Shown here piece after piece: positions 1 to 5,241 of a stretch of 6,025 bases of DNA. Below the pieces are notes generated by a model. That model worked only from the letters and a program-made list of their open reading frames with translations, was not told the origin of the DNA and ran no database searches. Numbering within the stretch: position 1 is the first letter of the stretch; every line of letters begins with the position of its first letter. This DNA is from Cytophagales bacterium (GTDB lineage: Bacteria > Bacteroidota > Bacteroidia > Cytophagales > Cyclobacteriaceae). The position numbers and the translations under genes are program-made. The stretch spans positions 1-6,025 of the forward strand of contig JAHEMU010000180.1 of the NCBI GenBank assembly GCA_024643485.1, written 5' to 3'.

Positions 1-152
1 AAAATGTAGCCACTGGGCCTATAATCTCCTTAATTATATTCTTTGTTTTCTTTATTTTACTCATTTTTTGGGTGTTTAAAGTAGATAAAACGTATGTGGA
101 TAAGATGAAAAATCTACCACTTGAAAAAGAAGAAAATTCAGTACTTGAATAA
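1..152 (+). CDS. ccoQ: cbb3-type cytochrome c oxidase small subunit CcoQ/FixQ-like (3' part, start outside window)
   Basis: A reading frame open from the window edge (first full codon at 3) ends with TAA at 150-152 and encodes the last 49 residues of a small protein. It has one strongly hydrophobic segment, beginning around GPIISLIIFFVFF and ending near FWVFKV, followed by a short charged tail (KTYVDKMKNLPLEKEE). One membrane span, a short polar C-terminus and a place directly before ccoP are the hallmarks of CcoQ, the small subunit that stabilises or tunes the cbb3 oxidase. The 'PIISL-IFF-FF' pattern resembles Bacteroidota CcoQ proteins as I remember them. Only a few N-terminal residues are probably missing, since the family is about 50-65 residues long. 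The ccoP start follows 12 nt later. It could be another small single-span protein, but the context makes CcoQ much the best call. Confidence 0.8.
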   Translation, partial: NVATGPIISLIIFFVFFILLIFWVFKVDKTYVDKMKNLPLEKEENSVLE

Positions 153-164
153 AATGAATCAACA

Positions 165-1097
165 ATGAAGAAGTCAAAATATCTTTATCTTTTCCTAGGA
201 GTGATGTTATCGTCGCCAATAATGGCGCAATCGACCGACGGAGATTTATTTACACCTGAAATGGCATTATATGCTGTGATAGGAATGGTGTTTGTCGTAG
301 GTCTAATCATTCTAGGTGTTGCCTATAATGTTTTTCATATCATCAATACCATTATCCGTAATGAAGGTGAAAAGCGCGCTAAAGCAGAAGGAAGGGAATA
401 TGTTCCGGAGCCGTCTCTTTATAGTAAAATGATTCAGAGTTGGACGAATACAGTTCCTTTAGAGGAGGAAAAATCCATTGAATTAGATCATGAATACGAT
501 GGAATTCGCGAATTGGATAATCACCTTCCACCTTGGTGGTTGGCCCTTTTCTATGGATCAATCGTATTTGGAATCATTTATATTTTCGGGTATCATTTTG
601 CTAAAATTTGGCCATTGCAAGACGAAGAGTACAGAATTGAAGAAGCGCAAGCTGCGGCAGTATTAGCAGCAAATGTAGCTGCCGAAGGAACCATTGATGA
701 AAGTACTGTTGAATATAATGACGATCCATTGTTCTTGGCGGCCGGCAAAGGTGTGTACGATCAAAGTTGTGCTACTTGTCACCGTTTAGATGGCGGTGGG
801 CTCGTTGGGCCAAACCTAACGGATAATGCTTGGCTACATGGAGGCGATATCAAATCAATATTTAAGACAGTTAAATTTGGAGTACCTGTTAAAGGAATGG
901 CCGCCTGGGAGAAAGCTTTAAGTCCAAAGCAAATATCTCAAGTAGTTAGCTATATTTATTCACTAAATGGTTCAAACCCTGAAGGTGCTAAGGCTGCAGA
1001 AGGACAAATCTATGAAAGAGAAGGAGCTACTGTCGATGCGGTTGTTGAAGTTGCGGTGGATAGTGCTGAAGTGGTAAATACAGATGGAAACGAATAA
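165..1097 (+). CDS. ccoP: cbb3-type cytochrome c oxidase subunit III (CcoP), monoheme form
   Basis: This is the membrane-anchored cytochrome c subunit that passes electrons from soluble donors or the bc1 complex to the CcoO/CcoN core. Residues 1-21 look like a signal sequence (MKKSKYLYLF..., ending SPIMAQ), so the mature N-terminus is probably periplasmic. A first span covers about 34-60. The CcoP signature YDGIRELDNHLPPWW (111-125) leads into a second span at about 124-145. An Ala/Glu-rich linker (about 155-185) precedes a single cytochrome c domain with the heme motif CATCH (C202, C205, H206) and likely axial Met M245 in VKGMAAW. An acidic tail of about 40 residues follows. Proteobacterial CcoP has two heme-c motifs; only one CxxCH occurs here, as is usual in Bacteroidota. 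The start at 165 places the signal peptide correctly; the ATG at 154 hits a stop after four codons. The 3' end overlaps ccoG by 14 nt. Confidence 0.95.
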   Translation: MKKSKYLYLFLGVMLSSPIMAQSTDGDLFTPEMALYAVIGMVFVVGLIILGVAYNVFHIINTIIRNEGEKRAKAEGREYVPEPSLYSKMIQSWTNTVPLEEEKSIELDHEYDGIRELDNHLPPWWLALFYGSIVFGIIYIFGYHFAKIWPLQDEEYRIEEAQAAAVLAANVAAEGTIDESTVEYNDDPLFLAAGKGVYDQSCATCHRLDGGGLVGPNLTDNAWLHGGDIKSIFKTVKFGVPVKGMAAWEKALSPKQISQVVSYIYSLNGSNPEGAKAAEGQIYEREGATVDAVVEVAVDSAEVVNTDGNE

Positions 1098-2511
1098 AAA
1101 TGAATTGTACGAGTACGATGAGTCTTTTAGAGACACAATCGCAACGGTAGATGAAGCTGGAAAACGGATATGGATGTATCCCAAAAAGCCAAGTGGAACT
1201 TACCATAATCGTAGAATTATTGTTACAATAGCATTACTGGGCCTGTTTTTTTCAGGCCCTTTTATTAAAATCAATGGGCATCCTTTGTTGTTGCTCAATA
1301 TTTTTGAACGAAAATTCATTCTGTTCGGAAATGTGTTTTGGCCACAGGATTTTTTCTTATTGGCTTTGACACTTATCTCATTTTTCGTGTTTGTCATTTT
1401 ATTTACCGTAGTATTTGGACGACTTTGGTGTGGATGGGCATGTCCTCAAACTATTTTTATGGAGATGGTATTCAGGAAAATTGAATATTGGATTGAAGGA
1501 GACGCGAATCAACAAAGGAAATTAAATAAAGCACCTTGGAACACGGAGAAAATCATTAAAAAAGGCAGTAAACAAGTCATATTTTTAGTGATATCACTGT
1601 TGATTAGTCATACGGTGATGGCCTATATCGTAGGAAAGGACCAAACGTATGATATTATCTCGGCTTCACCATCGGAACATATGTCTGGCTTTATTGGCTT
1701 GATGTTTTTTACAGGTCTTTTTTACTGGGTTTTTGCTTATTTTAGAGAACAAGCTTGTACCGTTGTTTGTCCGTATGGTAGATTGCAAGGCGTTTTATTG
1801 GTCAAAGATTCTATCGTTGTTGCATACGATTGGTTAAGAGGTGAACCTAGAGGTAAAATTAAAAAAGAAGAAGTTCAAACTGCAAAGGGTGATTGTGTCG
1901 ATTGTAAATTATGTATTCATGTATGCCCCACAGGGATTGACGTGAGAAACGGTACACAGCTCGAGTGTGTAAATTGCACGGCCTGTATTGATGCGTGTGA
2001 TGAGGTAATGGTAAAGGTTGGCAAGCCCAAAGGACTTATTCGTTATGCTTCTTATAATAGTATTCAAGATGGAGTGAAAAAACTCTTTACAGCGAGAGTG
2101 ATTGCCTATTCGGTGGTGTTGAGTGTTTTGCTAATCCTAACGTCATTTCTATTATTCACACGATCAGATATAGATGTCTCTATAAAAAGATCGAAAGGCT
2201 TAACTTATCAGAAAACGGAAGACGGCTACTTGAGTAATTTATATAATTTTGTCATTATCAATAAAACATTTTCCGAAGTGACTGTCCTACCTAAGGTAAT
2301 AGGTATTGAAAATGCATACATTCAGCAAGTGGCAGGCGATCAGATTATCATACCTGCAGAAGGGAAATTTGAAGGCGTTTTCTTTGTAAAAATACCTAAA
2401 GAACAAATTACGACCGGTAAAAAAGAAGTGATTATTTCTTTTACTATGGATGGAAAAATCTTAGATAAAGTAAGTACAAATTTTGTGGGACCATTACCAG
2501 GATCAAAATAA
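1084..2511 (+). CDS. ccoG: CcoG/FixG cytochrome c oxidase accessory protein (polyferredoxin, putative cupric reductase)
   Basis: CcoG is an integral membrane iron-sulfur protein needed for cbb3 oxidase assembly; the Rhodobacter homologue is reported to reduce Cu(II) to Cu(I) for the CuB site. The 475 residues match the usual family length. Spans lie at about 44-63, 88-112, 164-183, 200-219 and 337-358. Membrane-face Cys motifs WCGWACPQ (C116, C120) and ACTVVCPYGR (C225, C229) are intact. Two ferredoxin-type 4Fe-4S sites follow: C271/C274/C277/C281 and C295/C298/C301/C305. From about 361 to the end is the periplasmic Ig-like FixG C-terminal domain. The ATG at 1084 lies inside the end of ccoP and gives the usual hydrophilic N-terminus (YDESFRDTIATVDEAGKRIWMYPKKPSG), so translation is probably coupled to ccoP. 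The stop overlaps the ccoH start by one base (TAATG). An inverted repeat shaped like a terminator lies inside the gene near codons 52-60 (separate entry). Confidence 0.96.
   Translation: METNKNELYEYDESFRDTIATVDEAGKRIWMYPKKPSGTYHNRRIIVTIALLGLFFSGPFIKINGHPLLLLNIFERKFILFGNVFWPQDFFLLALTLISFFVFVILFTVVFGRLWCGWACPQTIFMEMVFRKIEYWIEGDANQQRKLNKAPWNTEKIIKKGSKQVIFLVISLLISHTVMAYIVGKDQTYDIISASPSEHMSGFIGLMFFTGLFYWVFAYFREQACTVVCPYGRLQGVLLVKDSIVVAYDWLRGEPRGKIKKEEVQTAKGDCVDCKLCIHVCPTGIDVRNGTQLECVNCTACIDACDEVMVKVGKPKGLIRYASYNSIQDGVKKLFTARVIAYSVVLSVLLILTSFLLFTRSDIDVSIKRSKGLTYQKTEDGYLSNLYNFVIINKTFSEVTVLPKVIGIENAYIQQVAGDQIIIPAEGKFEGVFFVKIPKEQITTGKKEVIISFTMDGKILDKVSTNFVGPLPGSK
1239..1263 (+). terminator. Terminator-shaped hairpin inside the 5' part of ccoG
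   Basis: A perfect 7-bp GC-rich inverted repeat, GGGCCTG (1239-1245) and CAGGCCC (1253-1259), flanks a loop of seven T and is followed by TTTT (1260-1263) and then ATT. This is the shape of an intrinsic terminator, about 155 nt into ccoG. It encodes part of the first membrane span (LGLFFSGPF), so it may be chance use of Leu/Gly/Pro/Phe codons. If it works, it could trim expression of the assembly genes relative to the oxidase subunits when translation lags. The U tract is short, so efficient termination is doubtful. Confidence 0.25.
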
Positions 2512-2945
2512 TGAATTGGAGTAGAAGTATAGTATTGGCATTCGTGTTGTTTGCTATTTTGATTTTTTCATTAGTAGTGATTTCAATGAACCAAGAGGTT
2601 AATTTGGTTTCGGGAGACTATTATAAACAGGAAATTGAATACCAAAATCAAATTGAGAGAATTAAAAATGCTAAAAATTTAGACCAGAAGCCAGTGTTTT
2701 CTTTAGAAAACAACATGCTCGTAGTACGTTTTGATTCCGTTTCAAATGGAACATTTAAAGAAGGAAAAGTTCAGTTGTATAGTAATATTTCTTCCAATGA
2801 AGATCGAGTTTACTCCTTAGGGGCAAAAAATTACCCGGCATACCAGTTTGATGTGAGCGCTTTGCGAAAAGGAAATTGGATAATAAAACTTTCCTGGAAG
2901 GATGAGATAAAAGAGTACTATCTGGAAACTAACCTTCAATTATGA
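2511..2945 (+). CDS. ccoH: CcoH/FixH cbb3 oxidase assembly protein
   Basis: This is a small bitopic membrane protein that acts in late cbb3 oxidase assembly and contacts the oxidase or its CcoI/CcoG partners in studied bacteria. The 144 residues show a short N-terminus (MNWSRS), one span at about 7-26, then the family-typical stretch NLVSGDYYKQEIEYQNQIER (31-50). The rest is a beta-rich periplasmic domain ending in YYLETNLQL. Its length and layout fit the FixH family, and its position directly after ccoG is the classic ccoGH order. The start codon overlaps the ccoG stop by one base (TAATG), and the stop overlaps the next start in ATGA, both signs of translational coupling. The P-type ATPase gene ccoI and ccoS, which often accompany ccoGH, are not in the visible part of the locus and may lie upstream or elsewhere. 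Confidence 0.93.
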   Translation: MNWSRSIVLAFVLFAILIFSLVVISMNQEVNLVSGDYYKQEIEYQNQIERIKNAKNLDQKPVFSLENNMLVVRFDSVSNGTFKEGKVQLYSNISSNEDRVYSLGAKNYPAYQFDVSALRKGNWIIKLSWKDEIKEYYLETNLQL

Positions 2946-3631
2946 GCTATCTCATTGGATTCAGTATTGGATTATTGGGAAGTTTACATTGTGTTGGAAT
3001 GTGCAGCCCATTGATGGCGGTAGTCTTTCAAAAAAAAAATATCCTCTCCTCAGGTTTTCTCTTTTACCAATTTGGTAGGATTTCAACGTATATAATTTTA
3101 GGTGTTTTGGCCGGTTTAGCCGGAGCCGTAGTTTTTTTAAATCAGCTTCAACAACCAGTTTCCATCAGCATTGGTGTCATTTTAATTTTGTTTGCCTTTT
3201 TTCAATTTTGGCCAAACCTTGGGAATAACTCATTAACGGGTGGATTGACTAAAATTATTTCAAAACTTTTTAGGCAATTTAAGGGTAAAAGCCACCCATT
3301 TTCAAGATATGTTTTGGGTTTTGCAAATGGATTACTGCCTTGTGGTTTGGTATATTTTGGTGTTGCAAATGCCATAACGGCGGAAAATTGGTGGCAAGGT
3401 GGCGTTTTTATGCTTTTTTTTGGCTTCGGAACCATTCCAGCGTTAATTGCCGCTCCTTCGATACTTTGGTTTCTAACGAAATATGTCAATCAAAAGTGGA
3501 ACTGGAATCAGTTGCTTTTTTTTGTGTTTGGCGTGTTATTAATCGTGCGCGGCTTGGGTCTGGGAATTCCTTATTTAAGCCCTATTATTGATCCAATTAT
3601 CACTTCCTCTAGCGAAATTATTTGCGATTAA
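2942..3631 (+). CDS. DsbD_2 / 'sulfite exporter TauE/SafE-like' six-span membrane protein linked to the cco operon
   Basis: This 229-residue hydrophobic protein has about six spans. It opens with GLLGSLHCVGMCSPL (H16, C17, C21) and has a second conserved block GFANGLLPCGLVYFG with C134 at the middle. These paired blocks mark the family usually annotated as sulfite exporter TauE/SafE or cytochrome c biogenesis transmembrane region (DsbD_2, UreH-like), which is recurrent next to ccoGH/ccoIS in Bacteroidota and Proteobacteria. True sulfite export is unlikely. The Cys in the first and fourth spans resemble those used for thiol-disulfide or metal transfer in CcdA/DsbD relatives, so a role in copper or heme maturation of the oxidase is a reasonable inference. 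HCVGMC could bind Cu(I). The start overlaps the ccoH stop by 4 nt (ATGA), making it the last gene of the operon; 85 nt then separate it from the usp gene. No strong intrinsic terminator follows. Confidence 0.85.
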   Translation: MSYLIGFSIGLLGSLHCVGMCSPLMAVVFQKKNILSSGFLFYQFGRISTYIILGVLAGLAGAVVFLNQLQQPVSISIGVILILFAFFQFWPNLGNNSLTGGLTKIISKLFRQFKGKSHPFSRYVLGFANGLLPCGLVYFGVANAITAENWWQGGVFMLFFGFGTIPALIAAPSILWFLTKYVNQKWNWNQLLFFVFGVLLIVRGLGLGIPYLSPIIDPIITSSSEIICD

Positions 3632-3634
3632 CGC

Positions 3635-3648
3635 ATGATAATTGTCAT
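3635..3648. promoter_or_regulatory. CRP/FNR-family operator-like palindrome upstream of usp
   Basis: ATGATAATTGTCAT is a 14-bp palindrome with a single mismatched pair. It contains TGA-N6-TCA, the core spacing of CRP/FNR-family sites; the first half matches the FNR half ATGAT, the second is GTCAT. It lies 4 nt after the last cco-operon gene and about 75 bp (from its centre) before the usp start codon. Loose -10-like matches (TATTTATA at 3673-3680, TATAGT at 3677-3682) lie 30-40 bp downstream, compatible with an activator site just upstream of a promoter. Neither match is strong, and no convincing Bacteroidota TTG/TAnnTTTG pair is seen. The setting, next to a low-oxygen oxidase operon and before a stress protein, fits FNR-like control. 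Confidence 0.4.
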
Positions 3649-3673
3649 AGTAATACTCATTCGAATTGTGGAT

Positions 3674-3707
3674 ATTTATAGTAGGAAATCGAATTCCTAA
3701 TATAAAT
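3674..3707. repeat. 34-bp near-perfect inverted repeat in the usp leader
   Basis: Bases 3674-3690 and 3691-3707 are reverse complements at 15 of 17 positions (mismatches at pairs 3688/3693 and 3681/3700). The core is TAGGAAATCGAATTCCTA (3682-3699), flanked by arms ATTTATA and TATAAAT. As DNA it could be a dimeric operator. As RNA it would fold with a 6-bp inner stem, a one-base internal mismatch and a 7-bp AU outer stem around an AUCGAA loop, ending 9 nt before the usp AUG, where a ribosome would land. No T tract follows on either strand, so it does not look like a terminator. The heptamer TCGAATT in the right half also occurs at 3661-3667. Confidence 0.6.
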
Positions 3708-3716
3708 GACACCAAT

Positions 3717-4565
3717 ATGAAAAAGATTCTAGTTCCTTCTGATTTTTCTGAAAAAGCGGATTTTGCTTTAGAAGCTGCATGTGAAATAGCGCGCAGGTCT
3801 GAGGCGCAGGTAATTCTCTTGCATGTTGTGGAAAGTGCTAGTAATGTGGCGACAGCTTTTACTGGTGAAATAGCACTTGAATCGAGTGAGGAGAATTTAT
3901 TTACGATGAAATTAATTGATCGAGCAAAGGAGGAAATCGCCATTCGAAAGGCCGACCCTTCTTTTTACGGTGATAATTGGATTTCTGAAATTCAAGTTGG
4001 AAATGCATTTCATGGAATTAAAAACATTGTATCAGAGTACGAAGTAGATTTAATAGTCATGGGGACTTCTGGTCATAATGGCTTTGATGAAATGTTGATG
4101 GGTTCAACTGCTGAAAAGGTTGTACGTTATGCGAAATGCCCCGTGCTCACTATTCATAAAAAACAGGAGAATTTTGATTATAAAAACATCGTATTTGCGA
4201 CAACTATGAGGCCCGAAGAAAGCCATTGCCTTGAGTTAGCTAAAAGGATGCAAGCGGTTTATAATGCCAAGCTACACTTGGTTAGAATTAACACACCGAA
4301 TAATTTTGAACGAGACGTTGATTCATTAATTGCCATGCAAGAGTATGCACTAAAATCAGATTTGATCAACTTTGAATTACACGTATTTAATGATGTAACA
4401 GAGGAAGATGGTATTATTTATTTCGCAGATCACATAGACTCTGATTTGATCATTTTGCCTACACATGGAAGAACTGGATTAGCTCATTTATTGTCTGGTT
4501 CGATCGCCGAAGAAGTTGTAAGTCAGGCAAATCGCCCTGTACTTACTGAAGTAATGCCAAAATAG
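3717..4565 (+). CDS. Tandem-domain universal stress protein (UspA family)
   Basis: This is a cytoplasmic protein of 282 residues with two UspA domains, about 1-148 and 154-280. Each begins with a beta strand (KKILVPSDFS at 2-11; YKNIVFATTM at 155-164). The first domain has the full ATP-binding motif G-2x-G-9x-G-S: G116, G119, G129-S130 in GTSGHNGFDEMLMGS. The second reads PTHGRTGLAHLLSGS, with P248 replacing the first Gly, so its nucleotide binding may be altered. Members bind ATP or AMP and aid survival under stress or energy limitation; double-domain forms are common in Bacteroidota. The ATG at 3717 was chosen because UspA proteins start directly at MKKILVP(S/T)DFS; a TTG in the same frame at 3666 would add 17 unconserved residues coded by the inverted repeat. 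The gene stands 85 nt after the cco operon behind an FNR-like site, suggesting a link to oxygen or redox state. No partner or substrate can be read from the sequence. Confidence 0.93.
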   Translation: MKKILVPSDFSEKADFALEAACEIARRSEAQVILLHVVESASNVATAFTGEIALESSEENLFTMKLIDRAKEEIAIRKADPSFYGDNWISEIQVGNAFHGIKNIVSEYEVDLIVMGTSGHNGFDEMLMGSTAEKVVRYAKCPVLTIHKKQENFDYKNIVFATTMRPEESHCLELAKRMQAVYNAKLHLVRINTPNNFERDVDSLIAMQEYALKSDLINFELHVFNDVTEEDGIIYFADHIDSDLIILPTHGRTGLAHLLSGSIAEEVVSQANRPVLTEVMPK

Positions 4566-4621
4566 GAGCTTAATTTTTTTATACATATTTAAAAAACAAG
4601 TTCCTTAATTTTAGAGTTTTT

Positions 4622-4661
4622 ATAAAGTTGAATTATCTTGTAAAGGTTAATTCAACTTTAT
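4622..4661 (+). promoter_or_regulatory. Start-codon-sequestering hairpin at the GNAT gene
   Basis: Bases 4622-4635 (ATAAAGTTGAATTA) and 4648-4661 (TAATTCAACTTTAT) are perfect 14-bp inverted repeats. Two further G-U pairs (4621/4662, 4620/4663) could extend the stem through the whole AUG (4660-4662). The 12-nt interior can fold further: after a U-U mismatch, C4637-G4646, U4638-G4645 and U4639-A4644 close a GUAA (4640-4643) tetraloop of the GNRA class. The start codon is well fixed, because an in-frame TAA lies at 4648-4650 and the next Met is at residue 90. Initiation would therefore need this hairpin opened or not yet formed. There is no U tract after it, so it is not a terminator. It could also be a DNA operator. 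Confidence 0.6.
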
Positions 4662-5211
4662 GGAAATCCGTTTGGCCGATTTATCTCACTTGGAAGCAAT
4701 TCATGAAATATATATTGATATTGTTGAGAATACCCATATTTCATTTGAATATACCCCACCAAAATTCTCTGAATTTAAAGAGCGATTTATCTCTACTATA
4801 CAAAATTATCCTTGGTTAGTCGCCTTGGATGATGGACTTGTAATAGGATATGCCTATGGTTCAAGATTGCGAGCGAGAAAGGCATATGATTGGATTGCAG
4901 AATCTTCTGTTTACGTTAATCCTACTATGCACCAAAAAGGAGTAGGTTCCTTATTATATGCTCATCTAATTGAAATATTTAAAATGCAGAACATCCAGCG
5001 GGTGTTCGGAGCTATCGCGCTACCCAATGATAAAAGTGTGAAATTTCATGAAAAACAGGGGTTTAATTTGACAGGGGTGTTTCCAAATGCCGGATTTAAA
5101 ATGAATGAATGGCATGATGTGGCGTGGTATGTAAAGCTATTGAGTCAAAAAACTCCACCTGATGAATTTATACCCTTCTCTATCCTAATCAAAAATGATA
5201 AATTGAGATAG
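4660..5211 (+). CDS. GNAT acetyltransferase, phosphinothricin/methionine sulfoximine acetyltransferase (Bar/Pat)-like
   Basis: This 183-residue, single-domain cytoplasmic GNAT protein probably transfers acetyl from acetyl-CoA to the amino group of a small amino-acid analogue. Compared from memory with Streptomyces Bar, many blocks agree: YPWLVA (50-55), AYDWIAESSVYVNP (75-88), HQKGVGSLLYAHL (91-103, the acetyl-CoA loop), LPNDKSVKFHE (121-131), AGFKMNEWHDV (144-154), and a tail with PP (166-167) near the C-terminus. The Glu in AES (E81) and the His in FHE (H130) fall where the catalytic Glu88 and His137 of Bar lie, so the enzyme is probably active. In Bacteroidota the natural substrate may be methionine sulfoximine or sulfone, phosphinothricin or another toxic glutamate analogue; this is inference. 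The start is fixed by an upstream in-frame stop at 4648-4650, and the AUG lies in a hairpin stem. There is no Shine-Dalgarno sequence. The channel gene follows 30 nt later in the same frame. Confidence 0.88.
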   Translation: MEIRLADLSHLEAIHEIYIDIVENTHISFEYTPPKFSEFKERFISTIQNYPWLVALDDGLVIGYAYGSRLRARKAYDWIAESSVYVNPTMHQKGVGSLLYAHLIEIFKMQNIQRVFGAIALPNDKSVKFHEKQGFNLTGVFPNAGFKMNEWHDVAWYVKLLSQKTPPDEFIPFSILIKNDKLR

Positions 5212-5236
5212 AATTCCCAATTCAATCATTATTTTT
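5207..5236 (+). terminator. Weak hairpin with T-rich tail after the GNAT gene
   Basis: GATaGAATT (5207-5215) can pair with AATTCaATC (5219-5227) around a CCC loop, with one A-A mismatch. ATTATTTTT (5228-5236) follows. It starts in the last codons of the GNAT gene and ends before the next gene's start at 5242. The stem is AT-rich and short, so at most it is a weak terminator or attenuator; it could be chance in AT-rich DNA. If inactive, the GNAT and channel genes are one transcription unit. Confidence 0.2.
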
Positions 5237-5241
5237 GGGGC

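Noticed and set aside
3202..3489. 95-residue minus-strand open frame opposite the TauE/SafE-like gene
   Set aside because: It is a shadow of a clearly conserved membrane-protein gene on the other strand and shows no family features.
3666..3716. N-terminal extension of the usp gene from an in-frame TTG at 3666
   Set aside because: UspA proteins begin at the MKKILVPxDFS strand coded from 3717; the extension is coded by the inverted repeat and looks like no known leader.
3575..3943. 122-residue minus-strand open frame opposite the usp 5' region
   Set aside because: It covers the regulatory palindromes and the conserved first Usp domain; its Ser/Ala-rich translation looks like an antisense artefact.
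4571..4596. T-run and A-run (4574-4580, 4591-4596) after usp as a terminator
   Set aside because: Pairing would be only A-U with no GC stem and no T tract in the right place; it looks like AT-rich spacer.
4628..4819. 63-residue open frame on the + strand overlapping the GNAT gene start
   Set aside because: It overlaps a well-supported gene in another frame and has no recognisable motif.
5209..5241. Readthrough fusion of the GNAT and channel genes, which are in the same frame with only a TAG between them
   Set aside because: Both proteins are complete domains with family-typical ends, and nothing suggests stop-codon recoding; the shared frame is a one-in-three chance.
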